Part shown: positions 21,167 through 31,300 of the stretch, in pieces | How positions within the stretch are numbered: the stretch's first letter is position 1 | How the letters are laid out: each line of letters opens with the position of its first letter | Assembly (NCBI GenBank): GCA_010645155.1 | Contig: CM021318.1 | Coordinates: forward strand, 2,376,811 to 2,440,810 | Reading direction: 5' to 3' | DNA: 64,000 nucleotides | From: Tigriopus japonicus | Lineage: Eukaryota; Arthropoda; Copepoda; Harpacticoida; Harpacticidae | Position numbers and translations under genes: made by a program | The notes under the pieces: generated by a model | Seen by the model: only the letters and a program-made list of their open reading frames with translations | Database searches by the model: none | What the model was told of the DNA's origin: nothing

Positions 21167-23789
21167 GTAACTTAAAACAAGGTGTTTGGTATTGCGGAGA
21201 ACAACCTGCCTTCACAGTACGTGATCAGAGGCTTTTTGAAAGATCAAACAGAATCAACCTGTCAAACGTACGAATGTTTACTTTTCCCCAGGACGAAGCA
21301 CCGCCTCCTCCTCCATTATGGGTACCACAAAAAGTGGCGATGTGGGTGTCAGAGGTCTCTTTTCGAGAGGAGGTGGTTTTGAAAGAAAGGCCTTTCGCAT
21401 TACTGCCACCCTCAATGCTAATATGGAGACGGTGGCAAATCTCTTGAGAGATGTCAACAGCGTGGCCAATTGGAACAAAGCTTTGCAGGTTAGAACAACC
21501 ACTTTAGGGCGTCAGAAAATACTTGCCTTCTACTCAATTCAATTTAAAAACCCTAAAGTGAGTTAAGGGTTCTTTTGAATTTCTACAACATATTGTAGAA
21601 ATTCAACCCAACGCAGATCAATGGGTGACTTTGTATTAGCTAAATAAGCGGCGGTAAAATAGAAACAGATGAAGAATACTATTTTTATCAGGCTAGTTTT
21701 GTTCTATGATTGAGACGAAGTCAAGTTCCAAAGGGGAATGATATGCGATTAACCTGTTAGAATGAATGGGCTTTATCAAATAAACGTCGCAAACGTTCAA
21801 AGTGAAATTACACTAGCGCCATCTATCATTCAAAAGAGGCACTTCTTAAAATGTTGGCTTTTTTAAACACAATTTTAGTATGATTCTGTAAATACTTTAC
21901 ATAAGCTTTGCTTGTTTAAGGTTCACAGATGATTAAGCTAACATTTGCTTTGACTTTGATAGTCAGAAAAGCAATAATACTTCGAGGGTTTTAAAACTTT
22001 GATCATTTTCTCAATTCAAGGCTCTATTTTTGAAACGGGAGTCTTAAAATTGAGGTTCAGCTTCAATTCAATTTTAAAGGCCATTGTGATGAAAAATTTG
22101 AAATGAATTCATTAACCAACGATGTTAACCTTTTACACGTGCTGGAGACAAAAAAAATCTATTTTTTTTTGTCTCCAACACCCTCAAAAATGTATTTTTA
22201 GTGGGCATTACTCGAAACCTTCAACTTGGTTGGACAGTAATTGTTAAGGTACCGTTGGAACTGCCTAATCACACAGAGTCCAAAAATAGTACTTACTAAG
22301 CTAATATTTTCTTATTATAATTACACATTTTATTACATTACAATTACACCTTTCCCCAAATGTGATGCCATCCAATTTTTTGCTTCATGACACCCTCAAA
22401 AATGTGTTTTTAGTGGGCTTTACTCGAAACCTTCAACAAGCTTGGATACATTTTTTTGGATACCGTTGGAACCACCTTTTTACACTAAGTCCAAAACGTT
22501 ACTTAATAAGCTGAAAGATTCCCGCTTCCGGGTACTTGAGGAACTCGAGCTTGCACCACCTGACTCTCAGCCAAGCGAGACGAAGTCTCAATCGAAAAAA
22601 TAGATGGCCCCCATTGATAAGCGGCCCCAATGTTTACGTTTATTTGAAACAGCCAATACAATAAGAAGTGCTGCTCAAAGCTTATTGTTGATCACTCCCA
22701 TTTTTTGTTGAGCCGCCCAACCTTGCCAATTAATTATCTCACATTTGGACAATACAATCGGTGAAATTGGCGCTTGCTTAAGTGTCAGTTTTTTGCTTTG
22801 CTTCTTTTTTCTTTTCCTTTCTTTTTTGGCCTTTTTGGCTTTCAAGTCTTGGAAATTTGACTAGATTTTAGAAGCAAAATTATCATTTTCAAGAGGACAC
22901 ATTTCTCCTTTGTCTCATGAGTCATGGCAAAGAAATATATAAAAGCAAGGAAAGTCTCCTTTTCCTTTTTTACGTACACCATAACTAATAAACAGATCTT
23001 CGTAGAAACACATAGGTGCGAACTATTCGATGCAAGATGTAGAATTGAAAATGTCTCTGATTTTAGATTTCTCTTTTGATGTGGCCTTCTATTCTCGATC
23101 AGGTTAGACGACGACTAATTTGAATTTCTTTCAGGCCACTCGCATAGTCAAACGTCTTGATCCCGACATGGTGATCACTTATCAACTGACAGCCGCCAAT
23201 GGAAATCTACTCTTCCCCAGGGATTTCGTCTTTGGAGTAAAATATGGTAAGGCAAGAAGAATGGAACACATTCATCCATCTCCAATGCTGTTCCCTGGAG
23301 CTTAAAGATACGATATTGAAGTCGCGGTTCTGAAAGGATTTGCTCAATGAATTGAAAACTTCAGGAATGATGGACAATTGCTTCGTCGCTGGTGGATGTA
23401 GCGTTGATTATCCGGCTTTACCTCAAGAAGGGGACTTGGTTCGAGCTTGGAATTACCCAGGTTGTATGGTTGTACGGCCCATTCCCGGACAAACGGATGT
23501 TTGCCTTTTCCAATGGCTGCTTGATTGCGATTATGGAGGTTGGATGCCTAGGTCGCTTTTCGAGTTCGTTGTTCCGTTCTCGCAGGTATGGAAAAATTTA
23601 AAACGCAAAGAACCAAAGTTTATTGTATGTAGTTTTAAGAGGAACTCATCTTTTCCTTTCGGAGATCTGAAAATACAATTTGATCGTGCTTAATCATTAT
23701 TGATGATTCATTTTTAGGTGATGTTAGTGGATTCAATGGCAAAGGAATTGAAGCGGATCAAAAAGGAAAAAGTCTTGCTATCGCTTTGA
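20887..23789 (+). CDS. StAR/STARD3-type START-domain lipid transfer protein
   Basis: Five exons (20887-21166, 21292-21488, 23135-23246, 23365-23585, 23718-23789) join in frame to 293 residues. StAR-type START domains bind cholesterol in a hydrophobic tunnel and carry it to mitochondria or between membranes. Matches to the subgroup include FRITATLNANMETVANLL, TAANGNLLFPRDFVF (vertebrate StAR has GNLVGPRDFV), MVVRPIPGQ, LFQWLLDCDYGGWMPRSL and the C-terminal VDSMAKELKRIKK helix. The N-terminal helix (residues 5-27, FLASWETINLSSGW) also fits, but about 70 extra residues separate it from the first strand. The ATG sits in CACCATGG with an in-frame TGA 19 bases upstream, so no MENTAL membrane domain precedes it. 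A sterol or ecdysteroid-precursor ligand is inferred from the family. Confidence 0.9.
21292..21488 (+). CDS. START gene exon 2
   Basis: Acceptor cttttccccag; encodes GTTKSGDVGVRGLFSRGGGF and the first beta strands. Ends TTGCAG|GTTAGA in phase 0. Confidence 0.85.
21575..21606. repeat. Perfect 14-bp inverted repeat
   Basis: TTGAATTTCTACAA, a four-base loop CATA, then the exact reverse complement. Lies in START gene intron 2, about 90 bases after the donor. Confidence 0.85.
22143..22177. repeat. 15-bp hairpin TGGAGAC(A)8
   Basis: TGGAGAC followed by eight A, a short TCTA loop, nine T, then GTCTCCA. It abuts the first copy of the direct repeat at 22178. Confidence 0.85.
22178..22513 (+). repeat. 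Pair of direct repeats, about 125 bp each
   Basis: Copy A 22178-22303 and copy B 22390-22513 share ACACCCTCAAAAATGT, TTTTTAGTGGGC, TTACTCGAAACCTTCAAC, TACCGTTGGAAC and GTCCAAAA in the same order. An 86-bp AT-rich spacer with TTACATTACAATTACA lies between them. Confidence 0.8.
23135..23246 (+). CDS. START gene exon 3
   Basis: Acceptor tttctttcag; encodes ATRIVKRLDPDMVITYQL and the GNLLFPRDFVFGVKY core. Ends AATATG|GTAAGG in phase 1. Confidence 0.9.
23365..23585 (+). CDS. START gene exon 4
   Basis: Acceptor aaacttcag; encodes the strands around CMVVRPIPG and the GGWMPRSLFE segment. Ends TCGCAG|GTATGG in phase 0. Confidence 0.9.
23718..23789 (+). CDS. START gene exon 5
   Basis: Acceptor catttttag; encodes the C-terminal helix VMLVDSMAKELKRIKKEK and stops at TGA 23787-23789. 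Confidence 0.85.
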   Translation: MMLVDSMAKELKRIKKEKVLLSL

Positions 23790-24595
23790 ATATGACGTCA
23801 AGGAGACTGAAAAGAACGACTCTACCAGTTCCGCAGTGGATTTATTTTTCTCTTTTTTATAATGATAATCCCTAAATTCAATATCATTTTCTCATGCAAA
23901 CGAGCAAGTGCAAAAGTTCTTCGTCACTCTAATAGCTTGTAGTTTGTTCTTGTTGTTCGTGATTTCTTTTCTTCAATCAAGTTTGATGAGAGATCAAGAT
24001 GACCGTTGGGTGTTTCTTTGGGGTTTGGGCAAAATGTAGGTTTTCTTTTGGGAGGGCATATTTAGTGAGGAATTCAAAAAATAACCAGTTGAATTTCTTG
24101 AGTTAAGAAGACTCATGACATGTTTTTCTTTGGCTTCTCATTCCAATCAAATCACAAAATCAAGCGTCGTTCAACTCAAAAACTGCCACCTTCAAAGTTC
24201 CGAATCGAAAGCAAATAAACGTTTGTTAAAGTCGAATTTAAAGGTAAAAAAATGTCATTTCAGGTTTAGCAAACAAGCGTGTGTGTTTTGGACACAGGAA
24301 ATGGGTTTTTGGAGTTGATTGGCTAAAGTTGGGCGGGCGTTTTGAATCTTGGGGAAATCATGATCCTGGGTTGGTCAAGAAATCAGGCCTTGAATCATAT
24401 AATTTCAGTATCATTAGTGTTTGTTTTTAGTATTTTTAATATGAGAAGAGAGAGAGCAACACACACTGAAAATATGGGCTAGGCAGATGATGATGCATGC
24501 AGTAAAATTGTATGTTTCATTCATGTTATAATTGCGTCCTCCATCTGACTTGAGACGGCTTGCGGAGAAGTAGCAGAGTGCTAGTAATCTTAGCT

Positions 24596-24690
24596 ATATA
24601 GTAGCATTGTAGTAATTGTAGTAGCAGTTGTAGTTGTAGTATTAGATGTAGAAGAAGAAGTCGTAGTAGTAGCAGTAGCACTAGAAGTAA
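24596..24690. repeat. Imperfect TAG/GTA microsatellite
   Basis: Mostly TGTAG, TAGTAG and AGAAGAAG words with interruptions, so an old, decaying trinucleotide tract. Confidence 0.75.
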
Positions 24691-24871
24691 TCGTATTCGC
24701 AGTTGTGGTAACGCTGTTTTGGCGGTCTTTTTGGTAGTGTTACAACAACAATCGTGGCGCCCCCTTTCGTACTACTGCGGTAACAGAGTCTTGCAAAGAG
24801 TTCTTGAGGGCGAGAGTGACGCCTCCGTTTTCTTGCAAAACCAAGAATCTCTCATGGCTCATCCTAGTAAT

Positions 24872-24877
24872 TTTATT
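24872..24877 (-). terminator. Probable polyadenylation signal of nAChR beta1
   Basis: AATAAA on the minus strand, about 300 bases past the stop codon at 25181-25183. Confidence 0.45.
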
Positions 24878-25180
24878 AAATGTAAGAGTGAAATTTGTCC
24901 ACTGGCACTTTTTCTCGTCAGATCCTTGCAAGATTATTGGGAAATAATCGTCGAAATTGAGCACTGGCCTTATTAATGACACCCACATACGTACATACTT
25001 ACACAGACACACACGTACGTACACACCACTTTAGTTTTTCCGTAAGCTTATCTGTTCTGGAATGAACTGTGTATGCGTATGGTCCAAAGACAGGCTATCG
25101 TTGAATAAGTTGAGCAATGTATTCCTTCACCATTTTGTCTCAATTCTTTGGCAACACTCTCTCTCTTCTGGTATAGAGCT

Positions 25181-25345
25181 CTATTTCCCCCTGAAGATGT
25201 CAATGATCTTATCCTGATCCACGTATTCGAAAATGAACGGCGCGTCCATGAGGATGCCAACGGTGCCAATGGTTGTAATGATGAAGAACAGATATAACTG
25301 AAGACGATCGACCACCATGGCCACAAACTTCCAATCTTCGCGCAC
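25181..25345 (-). CDS. nAChR beta1 exon 7
   Basis: Acceptor ttcag then GTG CGC GAA GAT TGG. Encodes the end of the cytoplasmic loop ([10 protein letters not shown]), M4 and the extracellular C terminus; stop TAG at 25183-25181. Confidence 0.97.
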   Translation of the reverse strand: MREDWKFVAMVVDRLQLYLFFIITTIGTVGILMDAPFIFEYVDQDKIIDIFRGK

Positions 25346-28300
25346 CTGAAACAAGTCGAAGAAGGGAGAAAGTTGGAAATTGGATTAACTCTGCACTGAT
25401 TAATAGCATTTCCTGGGGATCTAGGTCAACCTGTCGGAAGTTCAGACTAATCACGATGAAACGAAAACTTTGTCAGCCAGGCACAGCTTTTAGCGTGCCC
25501 AAAAATGGCGCCCCTCCTCTCTCTGTTTGGCATCAATGCATTCTAAATGAGGCCCAAAATTGGCTCTTTTGTCATCAGTCAATTTGACAATCAGTCCAAT
25601 CATTGTCGACAGGCACTAAAAGCTCGAGGAAAAAATCTGGGACAATATGTGAATAAATCTTAACAGTGTTCCATGCTTTTCAGATACTCGTTTTGCCCCA
25701 ACTGGTGCTCGAGGTGATGATGGTCACTTTGGGGAAATTGGATGAGAAATGGCTGCTCTTTTGGGTGCCAACTGCAATAAGATGTCCATCTGAAGTTGGG
25801 GACAGATTTCTTGCTTTCCTCAAATCTAACAATGGTCTTCTGGAGGTTTTGAATTGGGTGATTGGCCTTTGGCTTCCTGAAATTCTACTTTTGTTAGGTT
25901 TTAGTTTCAGGAATTTTCAGGGAAGAAAAAGGTTTGGTTCGTTTTCTGAAATGAATCCGACAGCAATATTTTTCCAAAGTTCACACACCTTAAGCCCAAG
26001 AAGCTGAACAAGAAAAAAATCTGTGGGGAAGCCGAGAAAACCTTCAAGATCCGGTTCTTTCAAATGAAAACCAGGGTGACACATTGGGGCCAAAAAGGAA
26101 GCCCCTTTTTGATGAAAAAGAACACAGCGATATTGGAGAGGAGCTTCCGGTGTGCCCATATGTTTTGGTTGGCCTTCTAAGCACTTTGAAATGCAACTTT
26201 CCCATGCTTGAATCCCTTGATTTATTCCTTCGCCTGACTTTTTCTCGCGGAATGAATGAGCTCAAAAACCAACCAACTTTTGCACAACAAGCAGCTTTGC
26301 GCCTCAAAAATGAGCCATCACTTTGATTCATGCCACTTTATGAGCCCTGTCACATGTTGTCTGAGAACCAAGGAGTTATGTGTCTTACAGCCGTACGTGA
26401 CATTTCAATTTTAGAGTTGTCACCACCAAAAAATAATGCTCTTCCGTACTTCACTACAAAAAAAAACTCATATGACCCCTTTTTGGCTCCTTGCACAACA
26501 CAACAACATAAACACTCTAGTTTGGAGTTCCTTCAGTACAATAAAAAAGTGCGAACAATGACGTTTGTCGGAAAAAATACTCTATCCGCGGTTCTAATTC
26601 TCGGATCTCGTGCAGCTTTTATGTGGAGCACTGGCATATCCTTTGTTCCTTTCTTTGCTTTGCCAAAAACCGGACTTTTCAGCCTAATTACTGCAAATTG
26701 GCAGAAGAATGAGCTAGCCTTTCGAACCCTTGGCAACGGCTACCAAGCCCGTTTTCAGCTTCAAGTGTGCAAATACGAGACTGCTAGGATTTAAAAATAT
26801 CTTGAAATAATGGCCAGAAAAGCTACCCTATTCCTCCGTCCCCCTGTTCCACAGTCCGGGAACATGTGATGGTGTTACTGTTAGTAAGAACACAGAACTC
26901 TGAACTACAAAGGAGTGCTTTAATTCCTCATGAGGAGAGAGAGCGCAAGCAGAGTATGAGGACTAGTTGCTGGCCCTTAGGCTTTGTGGATGCCTTGTGT
27001 GACGTCGGAGGACAAGGAAAAGGCGATCGCAGAATCCCACAACGTCTTCTCCTTGGCATCCTTGGCTCAACTGCTGCCTCTCGCTCTCTCTTTGATGCTG
27101 CTCTTGCCCTCATCATGTTCCATGTACCAAGTATGGTTCCAAAACGACAGCTCGCCACTCAACCCAATACCACCTTCAGCAGGAAGTGCCACTGGGAAGT
27201 AAGAGTACGGTGAGTGAAGAGTTTTTCCCCAATTTTTTTCTGGCCTGATGTGAGTTGCATGTGTACACTTTTATACCTCAGCCAGTGAAGGTCCTTGTCC
27301 AGATCTGTGCCTACAGCCCTACAAATAGTGTGATGCTGGAGCCGTAAGCTAGGACTGTCTTTACGGTTTGAGTGTGTGAATGGAGAGAAAGAGAGGTTGA
27401 AGAAATAGTACAAGTAACGTAACATAACGAACAACGCACACACACACTCGGTTGCTTTGGAGGCTGTCAGGAACAAGAGGAGAGATAAACTGAAAAAGGC
27501 TCTCACGGCTAAGTGGCCTCTGTCAATTTTTGGGGTAATTGATAGGAGAAGAGATGGTACGAGCTGCAAAGCTTGGTAAGATGTGCACACGTGTGTGAGA
27601 GTACGCGTGTTCTCAATGACACCTTGAACTCGAGAATCTCTTGAGTTCCAATTGTCTCGTCATTATCTAGGGGAAGATACGGGGAACACTAAGGCAACCC
27701 AAGGTAGAACAGTAGTTCGTGCGTGCGAAAATGCCAAAGAAGGGAGAGGAATTGCGTAAGGCCAAGAACAAAAGGGTATAACTAGATGAGAGATTCCCTC
27801 ACCTGCACATGTTCGTCCTCATTCCTGAGATGCTCAGCAATGAACTCCACAGCCTGAGTAGCCCGATAAGCTTCGGGCGTGAGAAACATGTCCGACATGT
27901 CCGAGTCACGCCGGATGCCGGCCATTCCGCCGCCCGGACCCATTGGAGGCATCCCGTGGTGGTGCGACCCATGCGACATGTCGTGATGAAGAGGCGATTG
28001 GTCGTCGTCATCCTCTTCCTCGAAACTGCCTTGCCGACTTTGATTGAGCTTGCAAGATGGATGGTGGAGGTCAGAGAGCTCCATGATCTCGATTTTATTT
28101 TTGATATCCAGGTGATCTGGGGGAGATCCACCCGGTGGCAGAGGTGGCAGGCCGCTAGTCGGAGGCGGAGGCGGTGGCAGCGGGCCTGTGGGAGGCGACA
28201 AATGTTTGGCCCCAATCAGGGGTGGTGGAGACGAGAGCACTGGATCGAGCCGGCCCGCCCCAGCTCCCACCATATTGAGCCCACCCCCGCCCCCTGGGTA

Positions 28301-31300
28301 GGTCGGGGGTCCTGGCACCCTCCTGTTCTGGCCGGGGATCTCCATCATCCAGCGGAGACGCGTCTTCTTGGGGCGACGCATGAAGAGGATCATTGGCAGG
28401 TAGCGTAGGAACATGATTCTGATCCACCTGGGCATGGAGTGGGTGCGCGGGCCCCTGAAGTTCCAGTTGATAATCACCACTGTGACCAATATACTGACGG
28501 TGTTCATTATAAATGTAAAAAGCAAGTATTTGGCAATAAGGGGAAGCACCAGAGACGTCGGGGGTAAGATTTTTGAGACGAGCAAAAGGAACACAACCAA
28601 CGAGAGGAGAATGCTGATACCCAAGGTAACTTTCTCTCCTGCTTCGGCTGGCAAGTAGAACACAAGCACACAAAGAAACGAAATCAACACAGTCGGAAGA
28701 ATCAAGTTCACAGTGTAAAAGAGGGTCTTTCTCCGGATTGTGATGTAGAAAGTGATGTCCGTTTCTGTGGGCGTGGACTCATTATAAATGTTGAGGTAAG
28801 CAGGGACTTCGATGATGTCCCACGTGCCAGACTTCCAATAATCGGAGAGGTCCACATAGTCCTTGTTATTGTAAAGTGACAAAGCCACCTGGTCGCCCGT
28901 GAACGTCCAAGAGCCGAACTTCATGATGCAGGTCTGTTCGTCGAAAGGAAAGTAGGTGACATCAATGGTACATGAGCTCTGCAAGATAAAGAAACACAAA
29001 GAACACGTTAACAATTTACTTCCCGAGATAGAAAACTTGAGCCTCGAAATGGCCAATTGTGATTTATAGGCTTTGATATTACACACAACATGGAGGTAAA
29101 TCAATAAAGTGCATCCCATTAGGTATGGACGGATGCCTTGGCTTGGACGTAAAGTTCTTCCACTATTCGTTTGATATATTACGTAGAGTTTTGCTCCCAC
29201 AATTGATTTACCACCGAAGCCCTCTCAAGATGGAATATCGTATCGCATAAATGCTCAGGAGCCTATTTCCTTTCTACCCAATCCACGTGTGGTATTTTTT
29301 TTTGCTACCGATACGAATGCACAGACTCTTCACTTTCCTTTCGAGAGCTCTCGAGGATTGAATTGGCTCAACATTGGAGTCTCCAATTTTGGGCAATGGT
29401 TTGGACAAATACACTCTTTTTCATCCAAGATTAAGGCCGACGTAAACTCAATCTGATCGGAAGAAATATCGGCTCAAATACTGACAGCTTGACCACCGAT
29501 ACCTCTTTTTTGCCGTCTCATATTTGAACAAGGGAATTGGAGAGCTGAACCTCCACTTTCAAAGCTCTCAAAAACTTTAAACAACTTTCCGAACAGGAGA
29601 CTTCTGGAGCCAAGTTTTACCTGAACCACACATTTTGGGACACCCTGACAATGAATATTGGTACTGCCTAAATCCCAATTTGTTCCGAGGGGTGCTCTCA
29701 TTCAGACAGCCCAATTACTTACCAGCCTTGTCTGGCATTGTTCTCTCAATGACCTGCCCGTTTCCTTCGAAGAGGTTCCTTTGAAACGAGATGAGCTCCA
29801 ACATTGGGTATGTTCTTTGGAGGAAGCCCGAAAAAATTCAAAGAATGACGACTTAATTCCTAGGAAAGGGTGGCCAAGAAACAGCTAAGGACCCATGAGA
29901 GGAATGGAAGACTGATCTAATCAGAAGCCTAGATTCATCCAATCAAAACTTTCTTCCTTGTACACACCATGGTCGAAAATGGCACCCATCAGATGTCATT
30001 TCTCAAGGAATGAAGTTCCTCCCCAAAATGGACCAACTTTGTCCACTTAGACAAATGCATAGAACCTTCTGAGTATTTATAAATTTAGATTAACGGACTG
30101 TCATGTGCGTGAACAAGCTAAGAATGTGGTAATCTTGGCAGAAACTCAAAGTGGAGTTAACCAAGCGGAATGAAGAATGTAGGCCATTTGAACGAATGAA
30201 TCATCGAGAGAGTGGAGCGACTTCATCATCAATCGTTGGAAGACCCGTTCCCCAATGTCCTGAGATTCTAGCTCTCAGAACCTAAACTCGTTTTCCTCCA
30301 TAGATCCAAACCCTCAGGAGTAATCTAATACAAACACATGTATTCAAACCCAATATGGCATATGTCTATGTAGCTGCTTTAGCGCCTTGTTCTGGCGGAA
30401 AAGGCAGCAGACCACTTTGAGCGCCATATTTGAACAATGAACGGGAAAGGGAATGGCGAATAGAATGACTTGCGAAAGAAACTTCAACAATTGGTTTTGA
30501 GAGGCTCACCATGACTGGGAGTTTACTGAATGGTGCGATCAAATGGAGAGGAATATGGAGATCTATGAGAATGCAAGATGTAGCTTAGGCTTTGCATTGT
30601 CCTCTCTCTCTACATGTAAAAGTGGGGCAAGTTGTCTGTGTTTCAGAGCGAGCACGAACCAGAGCGCAAGATGACGACAAACCATCAATAACTCAGATCC
30701 CAAGGGAACATTGCAGTTGCCCAAATAGAAGTGGGAATACGTACGTAAGCTGGGTTATTCTGAAGCATTATCAGCCCCAAACATCAGAAAGAGAAAGAGA
30801 GTGAGGAATAAAGCCTGGATCAGGAGAAAGGCCAGCCAACAATACTTGGTGAGCTTGACTTTTTTCGCTTTTCCTCCTCGAGTTTCTCGTTCTAACAATA
30901 TGGCTCCAACTCGTCGGAAATGAGGGGTACTTCTTGCGCTCTCTCGTTCTCACTTCTAGCCTCAGTCATATTTCAAATCAATCAGCATTCTCGAGACCAT
31001 CGAACATTAGGGTTAAGGGTCGCCTCAAGGCTCCTCAATGCACTCCCCTAACTCGTTGCTTCCTTACTTCCATCCTCCATCCAACTAACTCTAATGCACT
31101 CCAGAGAAGCATGAAATGTAAATGATATCCATAGTGGTGCACATTTTTCATCTTCTTGTCGTGCCATAGTGTTACAAGCCCTCAGGTCTTGGTTGTGGAC
31201 CCAAGCAAAGACTCTAAACTCTGTCAGTTTGAACCTCTACCTCTACGGAAGCCAGCCAAACCTCGTTCCAGATGAAGCCAATACTGGAGAAGGCCTGGGT

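Larger units (their letters stand above)
21489..23134 (+). other. START gene intron 2
   Basis: 1.6 kb. It contains a 14-bp perfect inverted repeat (21575-21606), a 15-bp A/T-rich hairpin (22143-22177) and two direct copies of a 125-bp unit (22178-22303 and 22390-22513). Confidence 0.75.
23790..25180. other. Convergent 3' region of START gene and nAChR gene
   Basis: The two genes end toward each other here. A plus-strand AATAAA at 24214-24219 could serve the START gene. An imperfect TAG/GTA trinucleotide tract spans 24596-24690. A minus-strand AATAAA at 24877-24872 probably serves the receptor gene. No gene is supported. Confidence 0.55.

Noticed and set aside
26866..27213. Overlapping plus-strand frames in nAChR intron 6, one with a hydrophobic stretch
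   Set aside because: Two frames compete over the same DNA, neither has a convincing start context or conserved motif, and simple sequence accounts for the hydrophobicity.
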